Assembly (NCBI GenBank): GCA_963776845.1
Contig: CAVZOJ010000005.1
Span: 124,001-188,000 of the forward strand
DNA: 64,000 nt
Origin: Roseitranquillus sp963776845
GTDB taxonomy: Bacteria; Pseudomonadota; Alphaproteobacteria; Rhodobacterales; Rhodobacteraceae
Reading direction: 5' to 3'
Shown: positions 56,509 through 64,000 of the stretch, in pieces
Layout: each line of letters opens with the position of its first letter
How positions within the stretch are numbered: position 1 is the stretch's first letter
Program-made: the position numbers and the translations under genes
The notes under the pieces: generated by a model
The model's database searches: none
The model's input: only the letters and a program-made list of their open reading frames with translations
Told to the model about the DNA's origin: nothing

Positions 56509-57072
56509 ATGCCCAGCACTGCGATCGGTAGTCCGACCAGATCGGTGGTCCGCCGGCTTGCGCCGCCGATGCTGCTGGTTTCATGTCTCGCTGCCGTGCC
56601 GCCTGCCGACGCTCAGGACCTCGCGCCGCCGCCCGGCTTCTTCGGTTGGACGCTCGTCAACGAATGTTCAGCGCCGATCCGTGTCGCGCTCCACTACGCG
56701 CCCGACGGAGAACTCGTCACCAAGGGTTGGTGGAGCTTGGAACCGGGCTCGGAACTCGTCTCCCATTCCGCCACACAGTTCGTGGCCTACATCGCGGACT
56801 CTCCAGAGATGCGGGTTCGGGCGCCGGACCTGAATGGGACTTACGAGCTAGCGATTGACCCCGCAGGCGACTTCGTCTTCGCCGGGCTCACGCCTCCCGA
56901 CGAGTTGGAGCCAGCGATGTTCCACGCCGTCGAGCTGACGGACTGGTCCGTGACGTTCGTCGAGTGCGAAGGCGAATCTGAACCCGCATCCGAGAGCGAC
57001 GGCGTCGCCGCCTCGGGCGCCCGCGCTGCGCCGGAGCCGGAAGTGGATGCGGAGCCTGAGGCCGGGGACTGA
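56509..57072 (+). CDS. Secreted DUF1036-like protein
   Basis: 187 residues. ATG 56509 has CTGGAGGAAGAC; a GTG/ATG start at 56467 would put extra residues before the signal peptide (LLVSCLAAVPPADAQ). FGWTLVNECSAPIRVALHYAPDG, KGWWSLEPGSEL and AYIADSPE match the DUF1036 pattern (a small beta domain of unknown role). The C-terminal 35 residues are Glu/Ala-rich and probably disordered. Confidence 0.7.
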   Translation: MPSTAIGSPTRSVVRRLAPPMLLVSCLAAVPPADAQDLAPPPGFFGWTLVNECSAPIRVALHYAPDGELVTKGWWSLEPGSELVSHSATQFVAYIADSPEMRVRAPDLNGTYELAIDPAGDFVFAGLTPPDELEPAMFHAVELTDWSVTFVECEGESEPASESDGVAASGARAAPEPEVDAEPEAGD

Positions 57073-57076
57073 CGGC

Positions 57077-57763
57077 GTGGCGGAAGGGGGAAAGCCCAGG
57101 ATCTTCGGCTTTTCGCTTTCGCGCGAGATCAACGTGATCGCGCTCATCGCGCTCTTCCTGTCCCTTTCGAGCCTCGGCTGGCAAGCTTGGACTCTTTATC
57201 GGGGGCCGCAAGTAGAGCTCAGAATCGGGGACCGGCTCAATTTGCTCTTCGAGAGCAACCCGACGCGGCCCGGCGTGCTCTTCCTCAAGGTCAACGCCCG
57301 ACTTAGCTACGTCAATCGCGGCGCGGTCGGGCGAGATGCGATCGTCACAAACGAAATCCTGCACATCTTCTTCGGCGAGCGGCAGCCATATGAGTACCGT
57401 TGGCTTCATTTCGAGAACCTGCTGCCAGACCCAGAGGACAGGACGGCGGTTGCGAGCGACGCGACCCCGGCGCACGACTTCATCGTACCGGGTGCCGGTG
57501 TGGCCAGCCACCAGACGACATTCGCCGCCTTCCCCGGGGCGCCACTTGACGACGAGGACGCACGGGCGGTCGTCCTCGCGTGGCCGGCCTTCTTGCGTCT
57601 GGTTCTGGAGGATGCGTCGGTGGACTTCGTGTTCACGGGGATTGAGATCGGCGGGACACAGCACTCACGGCGATGCCGGATCACCGTAACGGAGGAGGTA
57701 GTCGAGATTCTCGACACGCTCGGGTGGATGACAGTCCACTGCGTACGAGAGGAGGGCGGCTAA
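57077..57763 (+). CDS. Membrane-anchored protein of unknown function
   Basis: 228 residues from GTG 57077, 4 bp after the previous stop. One N-terminal helix (INVIALIALFLSLSSLGWQAW, about 15-35) anchors a beta-rich domain facing the periplasm or cytoplasm. No family recognised; probably co-transcribed with the DUF1036-like gene. Confidence 0.65.
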   Translation: MAEGGKPRIFGFSLSREINVIALIALFLSLSSLGWQAWTLYRGPQVELRIGDRLNLLFESNPTRPGVLFLKVNARLSYVNRGAVGRDAIVTNEILHIFFGERQPYEYRWLHFENLLPDPEDRTAVASDATPAHDFIVPGAGVASHQTTFAAFPGAPLDDEDARAVVLAWPAFLRLVLEDASVDFVFTGIEIGGTQHSRRCRITVTEEVVEILDTLGWMTVHCVREEGG

Positions 57764-57777
57764 AGGCGGAAGCCAGC

Positions 57778-58190
57778 GGGACTAGGTCTTCCCCTCCAAG
57801 CAGTCGTGCCTCATGGCGCTGGTGGTCGAGCGCGTAGACATCGGCACGGGCGGGCTCAACATGCGGCTCCGGGTGGACCGGCCTCGGTAGCCTCGAGCGA
57901 GATGCTGGCGCGCGTCATCGGAGAAGCAGCGTGACCCGCGGAGCCGCAATCCCCGAAACGGTGACGCTCCACGTCCCGTTCAGGGTAGTGAAGCGCGGTG
58001 GGCGCCGAACTGGCTGAGCGCGAGGGGATCGCGCCCTCCTACATGACCCGCGTCATGCGCCTCACGCTGCTCGCGCCCGACATCAATGAGGCGATCCTGG
58101 ATAGCAGGGGCCGGACCCTGACGCTGGCGCGGGCGCGGGTGCTTGAGCCGTGTCCGGTGGCATGGGAGGCGCATTGGGCCATTTTTGCCA
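57778..58190 (+). pseudogene. Remnant of a recombinase module, copy 1
   Basis: The first part (VERVDIGTGGLNMRLRVD..., ending EMLARVIGEAA) reads like the C terminus of a serine recombinase. Overlapping it by GTGA, a second gene starts TRGAAIPETVTLHVPFRVVKRGGR, then after an internal deletion continues ELAEREGIAPSYMTRVMRLTLLAPDINEAILD, a small helix-turn-helix protein that accompanies such recombinases in Alphaproteobacteria. Identification rests on my memory of this gene pair. Confidence 0.55.
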
Positions 58191-58231
58191 AGGTGATCCG
58201 GCACGTCCGACATGTCCCGAATGAGGCGAGA

Positions 58232-59209
58232 ATGAGCATAGAAGTGATTGACATATCCTTGAGAGAAAGCACGGCCATCTGGGACATCATCCCGGACACG
58301 CACGGACATGCTGCGAAGCTCGAAGGCCTTCTGGCCACCCTGGGTTATTCCGAACAGCGCGGCGCGTACCGGCATCAGGACCCCTCGCGTCGGGCTCTCT
58401 TCCTCGGCGACTTCATCGACCGTGGCCAGAACAATGCCAGAGTTCTGGACGTCGCGCGCCGGATGACCGGTGAAGGCGAGGCCTTGGCCACGATGGGAAA
58501 TCACGAGCTCAACGCCCTTCACTTTGCGACACCGCACCCCGAGACCGGTCTGCCGCTGCGACCGCACTCGCCGAAGAACATTCGCCAGCATGAGGCATTC
58601 TTGGCAGAGTTCCCCTTGGGCAGCCGAGAGGCACGGGACGTCCTCGCCTGGATGCTGGACCTGCCGCTGTTTCTCGACCTCGGGACATTTCGGGCGGTGC
58701 ACGCCTGCTGGCACGGCCCTTCGATCGCGAAGTTGCGCGCACTCTGCGCCGAAGACCGGCTCACGCCCGATCTATTGGTCCGGAGCGCCGAACATGACGC
58801 GGACCGTCTCAGCAGCGCGCTCGCGACGGTCGTAAAGGGTCCGGAGACCGAATTGCCCAAGGGCTATGGCTTCCGTGACAAGGGCGGTCACTTTCGGACG
58901 GAGGTCCGCCTCGCGTGGTGGAACTATGCGGCGAAAGACTGGAGCGGCATTACCGCTTCCGTGCCTGAGCCGGAGACTTGTCTGCCCGATACAAGGCCGC
59001 CGGTCGAAGTCCTGAACGCGGCATATCCTCCCGACGCTCCGCCGGTATTCTTCGGGCACTACTGGCTACAAGGCACACCAGTGCTGCAGTCGCTCAATGC
59101 GCTGTGTCTCGACTATTCAGTCGGGCTAGGCGGTCCCCTCTTGGCCTACACTCATCCAGCGGGAGACCGAATGCTCAGCCTTGATCGGATCACCGTGTTC
59201 GGCGGGTGA
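58232..59209 (+). CDS. Metallophosphoesterase, Ser/Thr phosphatase-like
   Basis: 325 residues. Metal-binding motifs in order: IIPDTHGHAAKLEGLL, ALFLGDFIDRGQNN, MGNHELNALHF, HACWHGP and FFGHYWLQG. The first motif has PDTHGH where most have GDIHGH; the Asp and His are kept. Substrate unknown (protein phosphate or Ap4A-like). I took ATG 58232, since the upstream frame belongs to the recombinase-module remnant. Confidence 0.88.
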   Translation: MSIEVIDISLRESTAIWDIIPDTHGHAAKLEGLLATLGYSEQRGAYRHQDPSRRALFLGDFIDRGQNNARVLDVARRMTGEGEALATMGNHELNALHFATPHPETGLPLRPHSPKNIRQHEAFLAEFPLGSREARDVLAWMLDLPLFLDLGTFRAVHACWHGPSIAKLRALCAEDRLTPDLLVRSAEHDADRLSSALATVVKGPETELPKGYGFRDKGGHFRTEVRLAWWNYAAKDWSGITASVPEPETCLPDTRPPVEVLNAAYPPDAPPVFFGHYWLQGTPVLQSLNALCLDYSVGLGGPLLAYTHPAGDRMLSLDRITVFGG

Positions 59210-59498
59210 CTGCCGCGGGTTCGGCGACGTCGCGCGGGAACATTTCGGAGCAGATCGCTCGTCGGCTGCACGCTGGACGACGGCGTCACGTAGCCGCGAC
59301 GGGCCGAGAGCGAGGGGATCGCGCCCTTCTACTCTAACTCTACATGACCCGCGTCCTGCGGCTCACCTTGCTGGCGCCCGACACCATCGAGGCGATCCTG
59401 GACGGCCGACATAGGACGGAGGTGACGCTGGCGCCGGCGCTGGAGCCGTTTCCGCAATGCTGGCGACAGCAGCGGATCGGGTCAGTGGGAAACGGCTG
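59210..59498 (+). pseudogene. Remnant of a recombinase module, copy 2
   Basis: ESEGIAPFYSNS then MTRVLRLTLLAPDTIEAILDG and VTLAPALEPFPQCW repeat the small helix-turn-helix protein of copy 1, again broken (stop after YSNST). The phosphoesterase lies between the two copies. Confidence 0.55.
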
Positions 59499-59774
59499 CT
59501 AGCCGCCGGGGTGAGTATAACCGAGAACTCTGCCCGCGGAGTCCACTCGGCAAACATGTAGTCGGCTGCCATCCAGTGTTTCGACATTTGCAATGCCGTC
59601 GTTTGCCGATACCCAGCGAGGTATTACCTCTGAGAGAGGGCGGCCGACATGCTCGGCTATCACTGCGGCGCAGGCCGACTCCTGGCGGGCACGCAGATCG
59701 GCATGCGACGCCGACCTGGCTTCAACACATCCGGCGAGGAGGACGATGATCGCGGCGGATTGAGAGAACCGCAT
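59499..59774 (-). CDS. Small lipoprotein
   Basis: 91 residues from ATG 59774 (GGGGATATTCACC upstream). SAAIIVLLAGC is a lipobox. The mature part (ACAAVIAEHVGRPLSEVIPRWVSANDGIANVETLDGSRLHVCRVDSAGRV) has two cysteines that could pair. Unknown function. Confidence 0.7.
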   Translation of the reverse strand: MRFSQSAAIIVLLAGCVEARSASHADLRARQESACAAVIAEHVGRPLSEVIPRWVSANDGIANVETLDGSRLHVCRVDSAGRVLGYTHPGG

Positions 59775-59979
59775 GGTGAATATCCCCAAGGCTAGGTCGC
59801 AGATGAACATTAGCGCAGGCGACCCGCGCGGTCACTGAGGGCCCAGTGCCACCGCCGCGCGGTCCGACATGCGCTTCAGCAACGTAGAAGATTACCGAGC
59901 GGTACCGTCCGCGAACACCGGAGCGTCTTGGGCCGGGGCTAGATGTCCCATCCCGGACGATCGCATACGCCCGCACGTA

Positions 59980-60478
59980 TCAGGCGTCGCTGTGCGGCAG
60001 GTCGAAGACCAAGAAGTGCGTCTTCTGCTCGACCCCGCCGATGACGACCATCGCCTCGCCGAAGTCCGCCTGGGCGTGGCCGGGGGCGTGGTGCAGCAGC
60101 ACGAACATCTCCCGGCTGCGCCGCTGGTGCTCGCGCAAGTAGGCCTTCACGATGGTGTAGCCGCCGGTGAACCCGTGCTCCTCCCGCAGGCGACCCAGGA
60201 CCCGCTTCGCGGTGTGACGTTGCTTGCGAGGACGTTCTACGTCCTCGCGCAGCCACGCGTCGATGATCTCGGTGAACCCGTCCAGCTTCGGCCGCTTCAT
60301 CGGCGCCGTCCTCCGGTAGCCGGGCGGCACCGAATACACGATCGTCCGTCGGGGGATTGATCCACTGGATCAATCCCTGATCCTCCGAACTGTCGACGCT
60401 GTCGCGCGAGATGCAGAAGTGACGCGCGATGGCGCGCTGCTCATGCCCAGCCTGAAGCAGGCACGGCGAACCTTCCGA
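59980..60478 (-). pseudogene. istA: istA fragment of the type B IS21 element
   Basis: Helix-turn-helix start, insertion with palindrome, then YSVPPGYRRTAPMKRPKLDGFTEIID to the HAPGHAQADFGEAMVVIGG catalytic strand; ends at a TGA after HSDA. It lacks the rest of the transposase. Confidence 0.8.
60353..60377. repeat. 25-bp palindrome, third instance
   Basis: Identical arms to the one at 34749 (GGGATTGATCCA and complement), with the centre base C on this strand. It lies at the same codon position of the related istA. Confidence 0.9.
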
Positions 60479-60607
60479 TACAGCTCCACAGTGAATATGC
60501 CCCCGCCCTCCCCGCCGCCAGAGAAGGCAAACCTGGCCGACTTTTACGCCGCCCGCCGCGGGCTCATCCCGCCGCTACCATGGCCGCCGTTCTCACCGCC
60601 GTTCTCA

Positions 60608-60982
60608 GTTCCTACGAGATGACTTCGACCGTCGCTGAATGGGTCAGGGGCGACGGCCTTCTGACGCTCTTTCTCCGTCACACGTCTTGCTCGCTGCTGA
60701 TCCAGGAAAATGCTGACCCGGACGTCCAGCGGGACCTTCAGTCGTTCCTAGCGCGACTGGTCCCGCCGGCCGACCGGGAGGAGATGAAGTATCTCCGGCC
60801 CAGGTTCGAGGGTGCTGACGACATGCCGGCCCATATCAAGGCGGCGCTGCTGCCCGTCAGGCTCCAGATTTCGGTAAGCGGTGGTCGGATGCGGCTAGGC
60901 ACCTGGCAAGTTATCTTTCTCGTCGAGCACAGGTCCCAGCCGCATCGGCGTGAGGTCGCGGCCCACCTTGGCGGATACCTAG
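60608..60982 (+). pseudogene. YjbQ/UPF0047 family gene, 5' end replaced by IS
   Basis: TLFLRHTSCSLLIQENADPDVQRDLQSFLARLVP and GADDMPAHIKAAL and LGTWQVIFLVEHR are YjbQ signatures (the family includes proteins with thiamine-phosphate-synthase activity). About 25 N-terminal residues are missing where the IS21 fragment ends. The expected stop right after VAAHLGG is only seen in another frame (TAG at 60980), hinting at a small indel; the tail meets dodecin head-on. Confidence 0.85.
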
Positions 60983-61185
60983 TCGCCGTCGAGCACGAAC
61001 GTCACCATGAGGTTGACCTGGTAGTGTGCGACCTTGTCGTTCTCTACCGCCACGCTTTGTTCCTTCACCCACGCGCTCTTGACGTTTCGCAGCGTGTTCG
61101 CGGCGCGTTCGATGCCCTTTGCGACAGCATCGTCGAAGCTGGTGGTCGAGGTGGCGGAGATCTCCGTTACACGTGCAACGCTCAT
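60979..61185 (-). CDS. Dodecin
   Basis: 68 residues. TEISATSTTSFDDAVAKGIERAANTLRNVKSAWVKEQ and YQVNLMVTFVLDG match the dodecin family, twelve-subunit shells that store flavin. The tryptophan in SAWVKEQ stacks on the flavin in known structures. It lies near the riboflavin genes ribD/ribE but on the other strand. Confidence 0.95.
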   Translation of the reverse strand: MSVARVTEISATSTTSFDDAVAKGIERAANTLRNVKSAWVKEQSVAVENDKVAHYQVNLMVTFVLDGD

Positions 61186-61243
61186 ATCTCACTCCTTTGT
61201 TATCGCCATCAATCAACCGACGATCGTGCGGCCTGTTCCGAAT

Positions 61244-61915
61244 TCAGTTCTGTGGCATCAGGAAAATCTCGCGGACACCGACGCGATCTGGTGCGTTCAG
61301 CGCATGCATCACGGCGTCGGCGACGTCCTCCGGATGCAGTTTCTCGGGCTTTGGGCTGTCGAAGAAGGCCGTATCGACCATTCCCGGCGCGATCACGGTG
61401 CAACGACCGCCCCACTCCCGCATCTCGTCCGCCATGTTGCCCGCGTAGCCGTGGACGAACCACTTGGTGGCCCCGTAGATTGATCCCGGAATGTGCCGGC
61501 GTCCCGCGGCAGAGCCGGTGATGATCAGATGCCCCTTGCGCCCGCGCAGATGCGGGAGCGCGGCGCGGGCGGTGTAGAGAACGCCCATCACGTTGATATC
61601 GATGAGTTGGCGCCACTCCTCGATATCTCCGTTTTCTGTTCCCGGCGTCTCTAGGCCCTTCCCGGCGTTGGCGAAGGTGGCGTCCAGCCCGCCTTCCTTG
61701 TCGACAAAGTGCTGCAAGGCGGTCGAGAGATCTTCAAGCGACGTTACGTCGCCGGGAAGCGGAGTCGCGCCATCTCCGATCTCGCCCGCAAGTGCGACGA
61801 GCTTGTCTTCGCTGCGCGCGAAGAGGCCGACACGCCAGCCGGCGGTCGCCGCGGCGCGTGCGGTTGCCGCACCGATCCCGGACGACGCGCCTGTGATGAA
61901 GATTGTCTTCGCCAT
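61244..61915 (-). CDS. Short-chain dehydrogenase/reductase
   Basis: 223 residues. TGASSGIG cofactor motif at residues 8-15, NAG in ATFANAGKG, serine in ITGSAAG and YGATK catalytic pair. NAD(P) specificity: Arg in LFARSEDK suggests NADPH. Resembles the YdfG-type serine/3-hydroxy acid group. Divergent from nrdR. Confidence 0.9.
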   Translation of the reverse strand: MAKTIFITGASSGIGAATARAAATAGWRVGLFARSEDKLVALAGEIGDGATPLPGDVTSLEDLSTALQHFVDKEGGLDATFANAGKGLETPGTENGDIEEWRQLIDINVMGVLYTARAALPHLRGRKGHLIITGSAAGRRHIPGSIYGATKWFVHGYAGNMADEMREWGGRCTVIAPGMVDTAFFDSPKPEKLHPEDVADAVMHALNAPDRVGVREIFLMPQN

Positions 61916-62072
61916 TCTGTACCCCCGAATTTCCTTCCGCAGAGGTAGCGTGCCTGTGGCGCAAGGCACACGGGTTCGGCTCCTCATCATCTTGGGGTGA
62001 CGTCGTGGGGCTACCCAACTATTGGCGCCGTCCCTATAGTCCCGGTGTTTGACCCGTGCGAGGGGGACGAGG

Positions 62073-62534
62073 ATGCGCTGTCCGTTCTGCGGCAATACCG
62101 ACACGCAGGTGAAGGATTCACGGCCGGCGGAGGATCACGTCGCGATCCGGCGCCGTCGTTTCTGCCCGGCCTGCGGCGGGCGCTTCACCACCTACGAGCG
62201 GGTGCAGCTTCGCGATCTCGTCGTCGTCAAGACCAACGGCAAGCGCGAGGAGTTCGACCGCGACAAGTTGGAGAGATCGGTCCGGATCGCGCTGCAAAAG
62301 CGGCCGATCGAGCCGGAGAGGATCGAGCAGATGGTCTCGGGTATCGTCCGTCGGCTCGAGAGCATGGGCGAGACCGACATCCCGTCAAAGGTGATCGGCG
62401 AGATCGTGATGGAGACGCTGGCCCGGATCGACACCGTCGCCTACGTCCGATTCGCAAGCGTCTACAAGAACTTCCAGGCGGCGGACGATTTCGACAAGTT
62501 CGTGAGTGAGCTCAGGCCAAAAGCTCAGGGATGA
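62073..62534 (+). CDS. nrdR: Transcriptional repressor NrdR
   Basis: 153 residues from ATG 62073. Zinc ribbon CPFCGNTDTQVKDSR...CPACGGRFTTYER and an ATP-cone from about residue 50 (VVKTNGKREEFDRDKLERSV). It represses ribonucleotide reductase genes at NrdR boxes in response to dATP/ATP. The stop overlaps ribD, a common alphaproteobacterial order. Confidence 0.97.
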   Translation: MRCPFCGNTDTQVKDSRPAEDHVAIRRRRFCPACGGRFTTYERVQLRDLVVVKTNGKREEFDRDKLERSVRIALQKRPIEPERIEQMVSGIVRRLESMGETDIPSKVIGEIVMETLARIDTVAYVRFASVYKNFQAADDFDKFVSELRPKAQG

Positions 62535-63619
62535 GCGTCGACGACGTCCGTTGGATGTCACTGGCGCTGAGCCTGGGTCGGCGCGGCCTGGGGCGGGTAT
62601 GGCCCAATCCCGCGGTGGGTTGCGTGCTCGTGAAGGCGGGACGTGTCGTGGGACGCGGCTGGACTGCGGACGGTGGCCGACCGCATGCCGAAACACGGGC
62701 CCTCGCGCAGGCGGGCAATGCTGCGAAGGGAGCGACTGTGTACGTCTCCCTCGAACCCTGCGCGCATCACGGTCGGACGCCGCCCTGCGCCGAGGCGCTT
62801 GTGGCCGCGGGCGTTGCGAGGGTCGTGACGGCGATGACAGATCCGGACCCAAGGGTGGCCGGGCGCGGGCACGAGATCCTGAGGCAGTCGGGGATCGAGG
62901 TGCTCTCTGGCATCCTCGAAACTGCCGCGCAGCGTGACCAGGCGGGTTTTCTAAGCCGCGTCAGAAGCGGCCGGCCGTGCGTGACGTTGAAGCTCGCCAC
63001 GAGCTTCGACGGGCGTATCGCGACCGCCACGGGGGAGAGCCGCTGGATCACGGGCCCGGAGGCGCGACGATGGGTTCACGGGGAGCGAATGCGCCATGAC
63101 GCCATCCTTGTCGGGGCTGGGACTGCACGGTCGGACGACCCCGCACTGACGGTCCGTGGGTTTGGGCCCGTTCGCCAGCCGGTCAGGGTGGTCGCGACAC
63201 GGCGGCTCGACCTGCCGCGGCACGGGCGTCTGGCAGAGGGCCAGGGGGCGGGGCCGCTCTGGCTGCTTCACGGCGCCATCGATGTGACCACGATGGCAGA
63301 TTGGAAGGCGCGCGCGCGCCTTTTCGAGGTGCCAGAGACTGGCGAGGCGCTTGATCCTGCCGCGATGCTCGCGGCGCTTGGGGCGGCGGGTCTGACGCGC
63401 GTCTTCTGCGAAGGGGGAGGAGCGCTTGCCGCTTCGCTCATCCAGACTGGTCAGGTCGACCGTCTGGTCGGCGTGACCGCCGGGCTTGTACTCGGTGCGG
63501 GGGGGCGGCCTTCTGTTGGCCCGTTGGACCTTGAAACACTGAGCGATGCGTCACGCTTCCGGCTCCTTGAGGTTGGAGAGATCGGCGGAGACGTCTTCCA
63601 TGAATGGGAGCGGTTCTGA
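62531..63619 (+). CDS. ribD: Bifunctional riboflavin biosynthesis deaminase/reductase
   Basis: 362 residues. The deaminase zinc site is PHAETRAL and EPCAHHGRTPPCAEAL (about 50-90). The reductase domain (about 145-362) has TLKLATSFDGRIATATGESRWITG and VGAGTARSDDPALTVR. It performs steps two and three of riboflavin synthesis. ATGA overlap with nrdR. Confidence 0.97.
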   Translation: MSVDDVRWMSLALSLGRRGLGRVWPNPAVGCVLVKAGRVVGRGWTADGGRPHAETRALAQAGNAAKGATVYVSLEPCAHHGRTPPCAEALVAAGVARVVTAMTDPDPRVAGRGHEILRQSGIEVLSGILETAAQRDQAGFLSRVRSGRPCVTLKLATSFDGRIATATGESRWITGPEARRWVHGERMRHDAILVGAGTARSDDPALTVRGFGPVRQPVRVVATRRLDLPRHGRLAEGQGAGPLWLLHGAIDVTTMADWKARARLFEVPETGEALDPAAMLAALGAAGLTRVFCEGGGALAASLIQTGQVDRLVGVTAGLVLGAGGRPSVGPLDLETLSDASRFRLLEVGEIGGDVFHEWERF

Positions 63620-63679
63620 GCCGCGCTTGCCCGCCGCGCCGTGGCCCGCTACGTCGGATCGAAGAGACGGGAGAGATTG

Positions 63680-64000
63680 ATGTTTACCGGCATCATCACC
63701 GATATCGGCCGCGTCCTTCGGGTGGAGCAGCAAGCCGACCTCCGGGCGCGGGTTGCGACATCCTATGACGTCTCGGCCATCGACTTGGGCGCTTCGATCG
63801 CGTGCGACGGAGTCTGCCTCACGGTGGTTGCGACAGGTCTCGAGCCTGAGGCCTGGTTCGAGGTTCAGGTCTCCGCCGAGACTGTGAGCAAGACGAACCT
63901 CGGCGCATGGACCGATGGGCGCCGCATCAATCTGGAGCGTTCTCTGCGGGTGGGAGACGAATTGGGCGGTCATATCGTCTCGGGGCACGTCGACGGGACG
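63680..64000 (+). CDS. ribE: Riboflavin synthase alpha chain, 3' end outside the window
   Basis: The first 107 residues: MFTGIITDIGRV and DGVCLTVV, then NLERSLRVGDELGGHIVSGHVDG belong to the first of two lumazine-binding repeats. GGGAGAGATT precedes the ATG. It makes riboflavin from two lumazines. The 60-bp gap to ribD is too short for an FMN riboswitch and none is seen. Confidence 0.96.
   Translation, partial: MFTGIITDIGRVLRVEQQADLRARVATSYDVSAIDLGASIACDGVCLTVVATGLEPEAWFEVQVSAETVSKTNLGAWTDGRRINLERSLRVGDELGGHIVSGHVDGT

Larger units (their letters stand above)
59958..60607 (-). mobile_element. Fragment of the type B IS21 element
   Basis: From the shared end TGAGAACGGCGGTGAGAA (complement, 60590-60607) the sequence follows the element at 34518 into istA and stops matching after PHSDA-YVRAY (about 59958). 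The copy carries the same 25-bp palindrome in the same place, so that insertion predates the spread of this element. The end at 60607 cuts into yjbQ. Confidence 0.8.

Noticed and set aside
63620..63679. FMN riboswitch before ribE
   Set aside because: The gap is 60 bp, too short, and lacks the conserved FMN-element blocks.

Overview
The window looks like chromosome of a high-GC alphaproteobacterium, most likely of the order Rhodobacterales (inference). The clues are codon use close to 65-70% GC, the convergent purM-purN-rnd block, the nrdR-ribD-ribE order, a citramalate-synthase-type LeuA, OlsB, two small Omp25-like barrels, and an H-NS-type regulator in the accessory DNA.

Layout. Positions 1-25.5 kb are mostly core genes: MsrB, OlsB, a winged-helix/hydrolase fusion, a Uup-type ABC-F ATPase, two outer-membrane barrels, cysS, a cimA-like synthase with two palindromic operators in front, a methyltransferase plus squalene-synthase-like pair, an MFS exporter, cobK-alkA-esterase in ATGA/GTGA overlaps, an HNH nuclease, zwf-pgl-pgi (entry to the Entner-Doudoroff/pentose phosphate routes), and a short chemotaxis block (secreted protein, receptor, CheB, CheD). 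An IS21-family element (25.5-28.1 kb) sits directly behind cheD. Core DNA resumes to 34.27 kb (UspA, YbjQ, DUF1638, SufE, RNase D, PurN, PurM) and ends with tRNA-Ile2(CAU).

From the tRNA to 60.6 kb lies an accessory island. It holds a decayed IS21-type element, three partial or complete IS91-type units in direct orientation, a second IS21 copy with a perfect 8-bp target duplication, an IS3 element with a 4-bp duplication, and an apparently unclassified 1.9-kb IS with 23-bp perfect terminal inverted repeats and a 9-bp duplication. Cargo includes a peptide/PqqD-HprK/nucleotidyltransferase cluster (44.2-46.7 kb), a DNA methyltransferase-DUF5681 pair, an H-NS protein, a DUF1036-like secreted protein and a metallophosphoesterase between two recombinase-module remnants. 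The right edge truncates a yjbQ gene. Core DNA (dodecin, SDR, NrdR, RibD, RibE) follows.

Two themes deserve attention. First, short near-perfect palindromes interrupt or extend reading frames in both IS transposases and host genes; two of them are exactly 25 bp with the same core. Second, many conserved genes are broken by single extra bases, which suggests uncorrected insertion errors in the assembly and means several 'pseudogenes' here may be intact in the organism. No CRISPR array or rRNA was found.
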